Shown: positions 37,617-48,600 of the stretch, piece after piece
How the letters are laid out: each line of letters begins with the position of its first letter
How positions within the stretch are numbered: the stretch's first letter is position 1
NCBI RefSeq assembly: GCF_002222655.1
Contig: NZ_CP022424.1
Coordinates: 218,641-282,640 of the forward strand
Origin: Vitreoscilla filiformis
Lineage (GTDB): Bacteria; Pseudomonadota; Gammaproteobacteria; Burkholderiales; Burkholderiaceae_C
Direction of reading: 5' to 3'
Length of the DNA: 64,000 nt
The notes under the pieces: model-generated
What the model was told of the DNA's origin: nothing
The model's input: only the letters and a program-made list of their open reading frames with translations
Database searches by the model: none
Translations under genes and position numbers: made by a program

Positions 37617-40600
37617 GAACCCCGACCCTGCCGGAGCGGCGCCTGAGCCTGCTGGCCTTGTGGGGAGCGGGGCTGCTGTGCGCGTTGTGTCTCGGGGTGG
37701 GTGCTGGTTTTGTGCTGTTGGAAAAAGAGCGCATCCGCCAAGGGGCCACCGACGAAGTGGTGCTCCACGCCAAAGCGCTGGAGGAGCAAACCTCGCGCAC
37801 CATGACCATGGCCGACACAGTGCTGCGCGTGATCGCCGACATCATGAACGAGACCGGGGGAGAAGAATCTGCACGCCTGTCTTCGCTGCTGCATGACAGC
37901 TCCCGGCGCCAACCTTTGTTGCGCAGCGTCTCGGTGCTGGATCTGGACGGGCGGGTGTTGGGCAGCTCGCAGCCGGACAACATCGGCGCCCAAGTGGACA
38001 TGGGGTTGTTTGAGCACAGCGAACGGCCACGCACCGAGACCCGCCCTGGCCGTCTCCTGGCGGGGCGCGATGTGCGTGACTTGCGCGCTCTGCGCCCGGG
38101 TCAGCCAGAAGCGGCTTATGTGCTGCCCATGCTGCGATGGGTGCAAGGCGTCCGAGGGCAGCCCCTGCTGATGCTGGCATTGATCAACATCGACTATCTG
38201 GCCAACGAACAAGAGCGCATGCTCAGCGGGGGACGTTCGCGTGCGGCCTTGCTGTCTTACACCGAAGGCCAGTTTTTGGCCGGCCCCACCGACTTGGAGT
38301 TGGGACGATCGATGTCCCACCTGGAGGTGTTCACCCATTTTTTGCCGCGCAACGTGGAGCATTCCACCTACATCGGCCCGGGCCTCGGGGGCCAACCCAG
38401 CCTGATCGGTTTCCGGGCCCTGCGCAACTGGCCCCTGGTGGTGGTGGTGGAGGTGCCCTACGACAAACTCAACTTGCCGCTGCACCACACGATGAAACAA
38501 GTCGGCGGGGTGACGCTGGCCATTTGTGTGTTCATCATCGGCATGGCGGGCCTGCTCCACAGCAGCCTGCGCCGTGAAGAACAACACGGCCAGCACCTGC
38601 GGGCTGTGCAAGCCGCCGCACGGGGGTTGGAACTGCGCCGGCGGGCCGTGCTGGAATCGGCGCTGGACGCCATCATCACCTTTGATGGCGATGGGCGCGT
38701 GGTGGACTTGAATCCAGCCGCCGAACAGATTTTTGGCCGCAGTGCCAGCCAGTTGCTACAAGGATCGTTGTTTGATTTGCTGGCACCGCTGCATCGCACG
38801 GCATACCACGACGCCTGGCAGCGTTATCCCGATGACCAGGGCCTGCTGGCACTGAACCACTGCGTTGAAATCGACGCTTTGCGGGCCGACGGGGGGGCAT
38901 TCCCAGCAGAAATGACCATGGTGCCCATGCGCTCGGGCGATGGGCTGTTCTTCACCATGACCCTGCGTGACATCACACGCCGCCGCCAAGTCGAGGCCGA
39001 GCGCGATGCCTTGTTGATGCGTTACCGCACGCTGGCCACCGATTTGGAACGCCAGAAGTTGGCGCTGGATGAACACGCCATCGTCAGCATCACCGACGCG
39101 CAAGGGATCATCCGTTATGCCAATGCCAAGCTGGCCGAAATCTCCGGCTATGCACCCGGGGAGTTGATTGGCAGCCGGCACAGTTTGCTCAAATCGGGCC
39201 GGCAGTCCCGAGAAACTTACCTGGCTTTGTGGGACACCATCACCCAAGGGCGGATTTGGCACGGTGAGTTGGTCAATCGTCGCAAAAATGGCCGCTTTTA
39301 TTGGGTGGCCAGCACCATCGTGCCAGTGCCCGGGGACGACGGACGGCCCCGCGAGTACATCAGCATCCAAACCGACATCTCGGCCCTGCGCCAAGCAGAG
39401 ATGGCTCTGGCGGAGGCCCACCAGCGTGAATTGGACATTGGCACCCGCATCCAACAATCCTTGCTGGTGACGCCGCCGTCCCAACAAGTGCCCGGCTTGT
39501 GGGTGAGCGTGTTCAACCAAGCTTCCCAGGGCATCGACGGCGATTTCGTCGAAGTGTTCCAACTGGGTGAGGGGTGCGTGGACATTGTGGTCGGGGATGT
39601 GATGGGCAAGGGCCTGTCGGCGGCGCTGATGGGGGCGGCCACCAAGTTGCAGTTTTGCCGTTCCATGACCGAGTTGATGGCCACCAGCTCCGGCACGGGG
39701 GCGGCCTGGGCCACACCGGCCCAAATCGTGGCGGCGGTGCATCGGGCCATGACCCCACATCTTCAAGCCTTAGAAGCCTTCGTTACCCTGTGTCACGTGC
39801 GCTTGGACATGGGTCGGCGCTGCCTGAGTTGGGTGGGATGCGGCCATGAAGAACCCCTGGTGCTGCGCCAAGGCCAAGCCCTGCGCCGTTTGGAAAATCA
39901 ACATCCCCCGCTGGGGGTGCTCGACGATGACCAATACCAACAAGACGAGTTGCCGTTGGCCGAAGGCGATGTGCTGTTCTTGTGTTCCGATGGCGTGACC
40001 GACGCCATGCGCCCCGACGGTGAACGTGTGGGGCATGAGCGCGTCCATGCGGCGCTGCAAACCTTGGTCGCCTCTTGCGCTCCGCCATCTGCCATGATGC
40101 AGCGCCTGCGCCGCATGCTGCTGCACGACGGTGTACAACTCAACGACGATGTGACCATGCTCATGGCGCACATGCCGGTCGGCGGCTGCGATACCGAACG
40201 CCTTGAACTGCCCCCCCATGTCGAGCAGTTGCATGGGGTGCGGGCCTTTGTGACCGAACAATGCCAGACCATGGGGCTGGACGAGGGTGCCAGTGATTTG
40301 CTCACCTTGGCCGCCGTTGAAGCTTTCACCAATGCGGTGCGCCACACCGTCAATCGGCCCGCTGATGCACCGATCGAGTTGATCGCCCGCCGTGATCGCT
40401 TGGGGGTCTTGATGCTGGAAGTGGTGTGCCTAGGCGATCCCTTCGAGCCCCCTGCCCACCTGCCAGAAACCGATTTAAATGCTTTCCCAGAAGGCGGTTT
40501 TGGCCTGAGCATCATCCGCATGGCCTGCGACTCGGTGAGTTACCTCCATGCGGAGGGCATCAACACGGTGCGCATGGTGCGCCACTGCCGCCCCGCCCCG

Positions 40601-40630
40601 CACGCCCGGGGCGTCGAAGAAACTGTCTGA
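37613..40630 (+). CDS. Membrane sensor with PAS domains, SpoIIE-type phosphatase and HATPase
   Basis: 1005 aa. TM1 near 12-32, a periplasmic Cache-like region with 'LRSVSVLDLDGRVLGSSQPD', TM2 near 305-325, PAS 1 ('ALDAIITFDGDGRVVDLNPA'), PAS 2 ('AIVSITDAQGIIRYANAKLA'), a short coiled linker, a PP2C-like SpoIIE domain ('VVGDVMGKGLSAALMGAA', 'FLCSDGVTDAM', 'NDDVTMLMA'), and a C-terminal RsbW-like ATPase ('AAVEAFTNAVRHTV', 'GGFGLSIIRMA'). It combines the phosphatase and kinase halves of a partner-switching module, presumably acting on an anti-sigma-factor antagonist. No STAS antagonist is encoded nearby. Overlaps the acylase stop by ATGA. Confidence 0.88.
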   Translation: MRTPTLPERRLSLLALWGAGLLCALCLGVGAGFVLLEKERIRQGATDEVVLHAKALEEQTSRTMTMADTVLRVIADIMNETGGEESARLSSLLHDSSRRQPLLRSVSVLDLDGRVLGSSQPDNIGAQVDMGLFEHSERPRTETRPGRLLAGRDVRDLRALRPGQPEAAYVLPMLRWVQGVRGQPLLMLALINIDYLANEQERMLSGGRSRAALLSYTEGQFLAGPTDLELGRSMSHLEVFTHFLPRNVEHSTYIGPGLGGQPSLIGFRALRNWPLVVVVEVPYDKLNLPLHHTMKQVGGVTLAICVFIIGMAGLLHSSLRREEQHGQHLRAVQAAARGLELRRRAVLESALDAIITFDGDGRVVDLNPAAEQIFGRSASQLLQGSLFDLLAPLHRTAYHDAWQRYPDDQGLLALNHCVEIDALRADGGAFPAEMTMVPMRSGDGLFFTMTLRDITRRRQVEAERDALLMRYRTLATDLERQKLALDEHAIVSITDAQGIIRYANAKLAEISGYAPGELIGSRHSLLKSGRQSRETYLALWDTITQGRIWHGELVNRRKNGRFYWVASTIVPVPGDDGRPREYISIQTDISALRQAEMALAEAHQRELDIGTRIQQSLLVTPPSQQVPGLWVSVFNQASQGIDGDFVEVFQLGEGCVDIVVGDVMGKGLSAALMGAATKLQFCRSMTELMATSSGTGAAWATPAQIVAAVHRAMTPHLQALEAFVTLCHVRLDMGRRCLSWVGCGHEEPLVLRQGQALRRLENQHPPLGVLDDDQYQQDELPLAEGDVLFLCSDGVTDAMRPDGERVGHERVHAALQTLVASCAPPSAMMQRLRRMLLHDGVQLNDDVTMLMAHMPVGGCDTERLELPPHVEQLHGVRAFVTEQCQTMGLDEGASDLLTLAAVEAFTNAVRHTVNRPADAPIELIARRDRLGVLMLEVVCLGDPFEPPAHLPETDLNAFPEGGFGLSIIRMACDSVSYLHAEGINTVRMVRHCRPAPHARGVEETV

Positions 40631-40654
40631 CCGTCCGACCTTTTGCTCCTTGTC

Positions 40655-42607
40655 ATGATCTCTGCTCCTGCCTCGCTGCGGGTGTTGAGCCTCATCCCAC
40701 CGATGACGCAGCTCAACACGCCCTACCCCGCCACCGCCTACCTCACGGGTTTTTTGCGCTCACGCGGAGTTCACGCCAGCCAAGACGATTTGGCCCTGAA
40801 ACTCGTGCTGCGGCTGTTGTCTCCCGAAGGCCTGCTGCGGCTGCACGAAGCGGCACAGGATTGTGTCCAGCGCCACCACGCGCAACGGCAAACGCCCCCT
40901 GCGCCCGTGGCCCATTTTTTGCACGAATTCGAGCGTTACCGTCTCACGATGCGCCCCGTTCTGCGGTTCTTGCAGGGCAAAGATGGCACGCTGGCCCACC
41001 GCATCAACACCCGAAGTTTTCTGCCCGAAGGCGCCCGGTTTGCCTCGTTGGACAACTATGTGGATGACGGCAGCGGTGATTCGCTGTTCTGGGCCTTCGG
41101 TGCCTTGGGCGCCACGGACAAAGCCAAACACCTGGCCACGCTCTATCTGAATGACGTGGCCGACGTGTTACGCCTGGCCGTGGATGCCCGCTTCGAGTTC
41201 GTGCGTTACGCCGAACAACTGGCCACCAGCCAAGCGAGTTTCGAGCCGTTGGCACAGGCCCTGGCCGCCGCCCCCAACTGGGTGGATGCCACGCTGGCAC
41301 AGCTCACCCGCGAGGCTTTGGCGCAGCATCGGCCAACGCTGGTGTTGCTGTCCGTGCCGTTTCCGGGGTCGGTGTATGCGGCGCTACGCATCGCACAGAC
41401 GATCAAAGCCGAAGCGCCCGATGTGGCCATTGCCCTGGGGGGCGGGTTTGTGAACACCGAACTGCGCGAGCTGGCCGAGCCGCGTGTGTTTGATCACGTT
41501 GATTTCGTCACGTTGGATGCGGGTGAACGCCCCCTGCTGGCCCTGATCGAGCATTTACAGGGGCGACGTTCACGCCAGCGTTTGGTGCGTACCTTTGTGC
41601 GCGAGGTGTCCGACACCGGCGCGGCCCGCGTGGTTTATCACCACATGCCGGAACCCGAAGTGCCGTTTGAGGAGACAGGCACGCCCACCTGGGAGGGCTT
41701 GCCGCTGGATCAGTACCTGTCGCTGCTGGACATGCTCAACCCCATGCACCGGCTCTGGAGCGATGGCCGCTGGAACAAACTCACGGTGGCGCACGGTTGT
41801 TATTGGAAGAAGTGCAGTTTTTGCGATGTGAGCCTCGATTACATCTCCCGTTACGAAGCCGCCAGCGCGAGCACGCTGGTCGATCGAATCGAAACCGTGG
41901 TGCGGGAAACTGGGCAAACGGGGTTCCATTTTGTGGACGAGGCGGCGCCACCCAAATCACTCAAGGCGCTGGCCGAGGAGTTACAGCGCCGGGGAACGGC
42001 GATTGCGTGGTGGGGCAACATCCGCTTTGAAAAGAGTTTCACGCCCGAGCTGTGTTTGCAATTGGCGGACGCGGGGTGCATCGCCGTCACAGGTGGGCTG
42101 GAGGTGGCGTCGGATCGGTTGCTCAAGCGCATGAAAAAAGGGGTTTCGGTGGAGCAAGTGGCCCGTGTGACCAAGGGATTCGCCGACGCCGGTATTTTGG
42201 TTCACGCTTATTTGATGTACGGATTCCCCACGCAAACCGTGCAAGACACGGTCGATGCGCTTGAATATGTGCGCCAGTTATTTGAAAACGGCTGTTTGCA
42301 CAGTGGGTTTTTCCACCGTTTTGCGTGTACCGTCCATTCGCCTGTCGGGCAGCATCCGCAGGATTACGGCATCCAACTCCAACCGTTGCCGCCGGGGGGA
42401 TTTGCCCGCAACGATGTGGGTTTCATCGATCCCACAGGCACCGATCACGATGCCTTGGGGCAGGGCCTCAAAAAAGCGTTGTACAACTACATGCACGGCG
42501 TCGCGCTGGACGAGGATGTGCGTGCTTGGTTCCGCCACCTGCCTGGCAAAGTCCCCCGCCCGACGGTGGCGCGGGGTTGCATCGCCAAAGCACTGCGGAT
42601 GGCATAG
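40655..42607 (+). CDS. B12-binding-type radical SAM protein
   Basis: 650 aa. N-terminal Rossmann-like region resembling a cobalamin-binding domain ('PRPTLVLLSVPFPGSVYAAL'-like strand, 'GGGFVNTELRELA'), then a radical SAM domain with HGCYWKKCSFCD, a Cys-x4-Cys-x2-Cys spacing seen in some B12-type members rather than the usual Cys-x3-Cys-x2-Cys. 'FVDEAAPPKSLKAL' and 'TGGLEVASDRLLKRMKKGV' continue the barrel. Reaction unknown. ATG 40655 preferred over the earlier TTG. Confidence 0.8.
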   Translation: MISAPASLRVLSLIPPMTQLNTPYPATAYLTGFLRSRGVHASQDDLALKLVLRLLSPEGLLRLHEAAQDCVQRHHAQRQTPPAPVAHFLHEFERYRLTMRPVLRFLQGKDGTLAHRINTRSFLPEGARFASLDNYVDDGSGDSLFWAFGALGATDKAKHLATLYLNDVADVLRLAVDARFEFVRYAEQLATSQASFEPLAQALAAAPNWVDATLAQLTREALAQHRPTLVLLSVPFPGSVYAALRIAQTIKAEAPDVAIALGGGFVNTELRELAEPRVFDHVDFVTLDAGERPLLALIEHLQGRRSRQRLVRTFVREVSDTGAARVVYHHMPEPEVPFEETGTPTWEGLPLDQYLSLLDMLNPMHRLWSDGRWNKLTVAHGCYWKKCSFCDVSLDYISRYEAASASTLVDRIETVVRETGQTGFHFVDEAAPPKSLKALAEELQRRGTAIAWWGNIRFEKSFTPELCLQLADAGCIAVTGGLEVASDRLLKRMKKGVSVEQVARVTKGFADAGILVHAYLMYGFPTQTVQDTVDALEYVRQLFENGCLHSGFFHRFACTVHSPVGQHPQDYGIQLQPLPPGGFARNDVGFIDPTGTDHDALGQGLKKALYNYMHGVALDEDVRAWFRHLPGKVPRPTVARGCIAKALRMA

Positions 42608-42616
42608 GCGCAAAAA

Positions 42617-42640
42617 AAGCGGGCCGTTTCCGGCCCGCTT
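42617..42640 (-). terminator. Terminator of the RTX-type gene
   Basis: AAGCGGGCCG-TTTC-CGGCCCGCTT, perfect 10-bp stem. On the minus strand it is followed by a run of T, so it ends the long minus-strand gene; the plus-strand side has no T run. A second palindrome, CAGGGAAGGC/GCCTTCCCTG, is at 42657-42678. Confidence 0.85.
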
Positions 42641-42693
42641 GCGTTGATCCACGGACCAGGGAAGGCCTGCCTTCCCTGTCATGCATCAGTTCA

Positions 42694-45600
42694 TCACACG
42701 ATCGGAACAGCGGTATCGCCGATCAGCGCCAAGATGTCGGCCACGGCCAAGGTCGTACCGTCATCCAGCTCAATGCTGCCCACCGTGTAGGCCCCCACCT
42801 GCTTCTGTTCGAAGAAGCCGTCGATGGTCAACGTGCCGGTGCCACCGATGTCGAGCACCAGATCGAGACCATCTTGGCTGGCCGACAGGTTCGCCGCCGT
42901 GATGCCCGCGCCCAACTGGATGACATCTGCCGTCGCCAAGGAGCTGGCGTAGGTGTAGATGATGTCATCGCCGTCACCGACCGCGTAAACGATGGTGTCG
43001 GACTCGTTGTCAACTTCAGACACCGTGCCAGAGTAGATGGCATCGTTGTCTTCGCCACCGGTGAGGGTGTCGGCGCCACCGTTGCCATGCAGCGTGTCGT
43101 TGCCAGCGTTGCCGATGATTTCGTCGTCGGTGGCGTAGCCGATCAGGACATCGTCACCGCCCGTACCGATCAACGATTGGGCCAGGATGTCTTGATAGGT
43201 CAAGGTGGCGGTCGAATCGGTCGCGAACCCAATGGTGCCCACCGTGAACTCATCCGATGCGCTGTAGCTGAAGAAGTTCTTCACGTTCAGCGTGTCGGAC
43301 GTAGAGGTCAGGCCCAGCACCAGATCGTCGCCGCTGCGCGACACCACCAATTCGTTGACACTCACCGTGCTATCGAGGCCGATGGCATCGGCTGCCCCCT
43401 CGGAATTAGCGTAAGCGTAGACCGTGTCATTGCCATCGCCTTCGCCGAAGACCAGCACGTCCGCAGCGTTGTCCCCACCGGCCGTGCCGGTGTAGATGAC
43501 ATCGTTGCCAACGCCACCGTCCAGAGCGTCGGTGCCAGTGCCACCTTGGAGGGTGTCATCGCCATCACCGCCGACAACGGTGTCGTTACCAGCAGCCCCG
43601 CTCAGCTTGTTGTCACCAGTGTTGCCCGTCACAACGTTGTTCACGCTGTTGCCGGCGCCGTTGATGTCAGCCGTTCCCGTCAGCGTCAGGTTCTCGAAGT
43701 TGGTGCCCAGCGCCCAGGTCACGGATGCCAGAACCAAATCGGTGCCACCCAAGGTGTTACCTTCAACCAGAGTATCCCCAGTCGAGTCAACCACGTAGGT
43801 GTCGTTGCCCAAGCGACCCTTCAGGGTATCAGCACCTGAACCACCGTCCAGGTAGTTCGCTGCACCGTTACCGATGATTTCGTTGTTCAGCGTGTTGCCA
43901 AACCCATTGATGGCGCTGTCCCCTGCGGCATTGGCTCCATACAAAACCAAATTTTCCACATTGGCGGCCAACGTCCACGTCACGGTCGAGGTGACCTGAT
44001 CCGTACCCGCACCGCTGGCTTCGGTGACCGTTTCACCGCCGTCCACGATGTAGGTGTCGTTGCCCGTGCCGCCGTCCAGCGTGTCGGTACCTGCACCACC
44101 GGTCAGGATGTTGTGACCCGTGTTGCCCGTGATGACGTTGTTCAGCGCGTTGCCCGTGCCGTTGATATTGTCCGTACCCGTCAGGGTCAGGTCTTCAACG
44201 TTATCGCCCAGCGTCCAGCTGACCGACGAGTTGACGAGGTCTTGGCCGCTGGTAACCGCTTCCGTGACCACGTCGGTGGACGAGTTGACCGTGTAGGTGT
44301 CATTGCCAGCACCACCCGCCAGCGAGTCGGCACCGGAGTCGCCATTCAGTGCGTTGTTGCCGGTGTTGCCGACGATGATGTTGTTCAGCACGTTGCCCGT
44401 GCCGTTGATGTTGTCCGCGCCCGTCAGGGTCAGGTTTTCAACGTTGGCACCCAAGGTGTAGGCGATCGACGACTTGACTTCGTCGGTACCTGCATCCAGG
44501 TTTTCGGTGACGCCATCGCCCGCATCGTCAACGACGTAGGTGTCGTTGCCTGCACCGCCCGCCAAACTGTCTGCGCCGGCTGCGCCGTCCAGGGAGTTGT
44601 TACCGCTGTTGCCGTCGATTCTGTTACCGCCAGTATTGCCGGTGCCGTTGATATTGGCCGTACCGGTCAGCACCAGGTTTTCGAAATCTGCGGCCAGTGT
44701 CCAGTTCACCGAGGATTGAACCTCGTCCGTACCCACCGTTTCGGTCAGCGTGTCGCCAGCGTTGTCCACGACATAGGTGTCATTGCCATCGCCACCCAAC
44801 AGCGAATCGATACCGACACCACCAGACAGCGAGTTGTTACCCGTGTTACCCGTGATGACGTTGTTCAGCGCGTTGCCCGTGCCGTTGATATTGTCCGTAC
44901 CCGTCAGGGTCAGGTCTTCAACGTTATCGCCCAGCGTCCAGCTGACCGACGAGTTGACGAGGTCTTGGCCGCTGGTAACCGCTTCCGTGACCACGTCGGT
45001 GGACGAGTTGACCGTGTAGGTGTCATTGCCACCACCACCCGCCAGCGAGTCGGCACCGATGTCGCCATTCAGTGCGTTGTTGCCAGTGTTGCCGACGATG
45101 ATGTTGTTCAGCGCGTTGCCCGTGCCGTTGATGTTGTCCGCGCCCGTCAGGGTCAGGTTTTCAACGTTGGCACCCAGGGTGTAGTCAACCGACGACTTGA
45201 CTTCGTCGGTACCTGCATCCAGGTTTTCGGTGACGCCATCGCCCACATTGTCAACGACGTAGGTGTCGTTGCCTGCACCGCCCGCCAAACTGTCTGCGCC
45301 GGCTGCGCCGTCCAGGGAGTTGTTACCGCTGTTGCCGTCGATTTCGTTACCGCTAGTATTGCCGGTGCCGTTGATATTGGCCGTACCGGTCAGCACCAGG
45401 TTTTCGAAATCTGCGGCCAGTGTCCAGCTCACCGAGGATTGAACCTCGTCCGTACCCGCCGTTTCGGTCAGCGTGTCGCCAGCCTCGTCCACGACATAGG
45501 TGTCATTGCCATCACCACCCAGCAGCGAATCGATACCGACACCACCAGACAGCGAGTTGTTACCCGTGTTGCCCGTGATGACGTTGTTCAGCGCGTTGCC

Positions 45601-48600
45601 CGTTCCGTTGATGTTGTCCGTGCCTGTCAGGGTCAGGTCTTCAAAGTTCTCGCCCAACGCCCAGCTGACCGACGAGTTGACCAAGTCTTGACCGCTGGCA
45701 GCCGCTTCCGTGACCACGTCGGTGGACGAGTTGACCGTGTAGGTGTCATTGCCAGCACCACCCGCCAGCGAGTCGGCACCAGTGTCGCCATCCAGTGCGT
45801 TGTTACCGGCATTGCCGATGATGATGTTGTCCAGCGTGTTACCGATGCCGTCGATGTTGGCCGTGCCCGTCAGGGTCAGGTTTTCCAGCTCGGCACCCAG
45901 GGTGTAGCTAACGCTCGATTGCACTTCATCGGTGCCTTCGCTTGCGTTTTCAGTGACTTCGTCTGCGGCATCATCGACCACATAAGTGTCGTTACCGGCG
46001 CCGCCGACCAAGCTGTCTTGGCCCGCAGCCCCATCCAGGGAGTTGTCGCCGCTGTTGCCATCGATCGCATTGTCAAGCGCGTTGCCGGTGCCATCGATGT
46101 CACCCGTGCCAGTCAGCACCAGATCTTCCAAGTTGGCACCCAGCGTCCAATCCACCGACGACTCGACCAAATCAGTGCCCTCGTCAAGCACTTCCGTGAC
46201 CACATCATCGGCCGAGTTGACCACGTAGGTGTCGTTACCGTCACCACCGGTCAGCGCGTCGGCGCCGGACACACCGTTCAGGCTGTTATCGCCTGCGTTG
46301 CCGGTGATGCTGTTGGCTTGGGTGTTGCCCGTGCCGTTGATGTTGCCCGTGCCGGTCAACACCAGGTTCTCGACCTGTGCAGCCAAGGTGTAAGACACCG
46401 AAGACCGGGCCTCATCGGTACCCTCACCACCCAGCTCGCTGATGACGTCCAACGCCGCGTCAACGATGTACACATCATTGCCCACGCCCCCAGCGAAGGA
46501 GTCATTCCCCGTACCGCCATCCAGCGTGTTGTTGCCCGTGTTACCGGTGATGACGTTGCCCTGCGTGTTGCCCGTCCCGGTGAGGTTACCTGTCCCCGTC
46601 AAGGTCAGGTTTTCCAGATTGGTGCCCAGGGTGTAGTTGATGGCCGATCGCACTTCGTCAGTGCCTTCGCTGACCTCTTCGGTGATCACATCACCAACGT
46701 CATCGATCACATAGGTGTCGTGACCGACACCGCCAACCAGGGAGTCTTGGCCAACGCCACCATCCAGCCAGTTGTCAGCACCATTGCCGGTGATGCTGTT
46801 GTTCAGGTCATTCCCCGTGCCGGACAGGTTGTACCCGTTGTCCACCAGGGTCAGGTTTTCCAGGTTGCTGCTCAGGGTGTAGTTGAATTCAGCTTCGACC
46901 CAGTCAGTCCCCTCGTTCGTATTTTCCGTGATGACATCACCAGCCGAATCGACATGGTAAGTGTCGTTACCGGCACCGCCCGTCAGGGTGTCATTGCCCT
47001 TCAAACCATCCAAGCGGTTGGCTGCACTGTTGCCTTGAATGATGTTGTTGGCAGCGTTACCGGTGCCATCAATGGTGCTGGTGCCCGTGAGCGTAAGGTT
47101 CTCCAGGGTGGCGGCCAGGGTGTAGGACGCGGCGGATTGCACCCAGTCGGTGCCTTCTCCCGCCCATTCAATGATGGTCACGTTGCCCGTGCCAGCGACG
47201 TAGGTGTCGTTGCCGGTACCGCCCACCAAAGTGTCATCGCCTGCGCTACCGCCGTCCAGCAGGTTGCCAGCCGTGTTGCCAGTGATCAGGTTGTCCAGAG
47301 CATTGCCTGTGCCATCAATGTCGGTGCTGCCCGTCAGGAGCAGATTTTCCACATTGGCAGACAGTGTCCAGTCGAGTGAAGCGTGCACCTCATCGGTGCC
47401 AGCGTCCAGGGCCTCAGTGACGGTGTCACTTGCGTGGTCTACAACGTAGGTGTCATCCCCATCGCCACCTTCCAGCGTATCCGCACCGGCCGCGCCATCC
47501 AGCAAGTTGGAGCTGCTGGTGCCTCGAATCAGGTTGCCATCCGCGTTCCCCGTGCCGTTCAGATCCGAAGAGCCGCTCAGCAGCAGGTTTTCGATGTTGG
47601 CTCCCAGGGTGTAGCTGACAGAGGCAGATACCGTGTCATTTCCACTGCTAGCCGCTTCGGTCACCGAGTCTGTGCTGGAGTTGACCACGTAAGAGTCATT
47701 GCCACCACCGCCCACCAGGGTGTCTGCGCCCGTGCCACCGTCCAGGGTGTCACTGCCGGCATCACCCGTGATCACGTTGTTCAGTTCGTTCCCGGTGCCG
47801 ACCAAATTGGTCCCGCGCAGCACCAAGTTCTCGACTTGGCTGGCCAGCGTCCAATCCATGGAGACCTGCACCTCATCTGTGCCACCACCGGCCAGTTCAC
47901 TGGTGGTATCGCCGACATCGTCGACCACGTAGGTGTCATTGCCGTCCCCACCTGCCATGGCATCGGCACCTACATCGCCGTCCAGCAGGTTGTTCCCTAC
48001 GTTGCCCTTCAGAATGTTGACCAGCTCATTGCCGGTAGCATTCACGTTCTCGGTCCCGATGAGCGTCAGGTTTTCGATGTTGTCGCCGAGTGTGTAGGAC
48101 ACGCTTGCTTGAATCGTGTCGGTGCCTTCGGCAGCCGCTTCGACGACGCTGTCCCCAGCAGCATCGACCCGGTAGAAGTCATCACCATCGCCACCACGCA
48201 AGACATCATTGCCTGTCAAACCAAGCAGGGTGTCGCTGCCGTCACCACCCAGGAGGGTATCGTTGCCCGAGGCACCGGTGAGGTGGTTATCCAGTGCGTT
48301 CCCAGTTCCCAACAGGCCGACAGTGCCCAGTACCAGCAGCCTTTCCACGTTGGCGGACAACGTGTAATTCACCGAAGTGTTGATCTGATCCGTACCCGCA
48401 TTGAGGTCTTCCGTGACCACGTCATCGGCCGAGTCCACCACATAGGTGTCATGACCTGCACCACCTGTGAACACGTCGGTGCCAGTGCCACCCGACAACA
48501 AGTTGGCCCCCGAGTTGCCCGTGATGACGTTGTTCCCGGTGTTTCCGGTAACGTTCAGGTTGCTCGTGCCAGTGAGGGTCACGTTTTCGATGTTGGCGCC

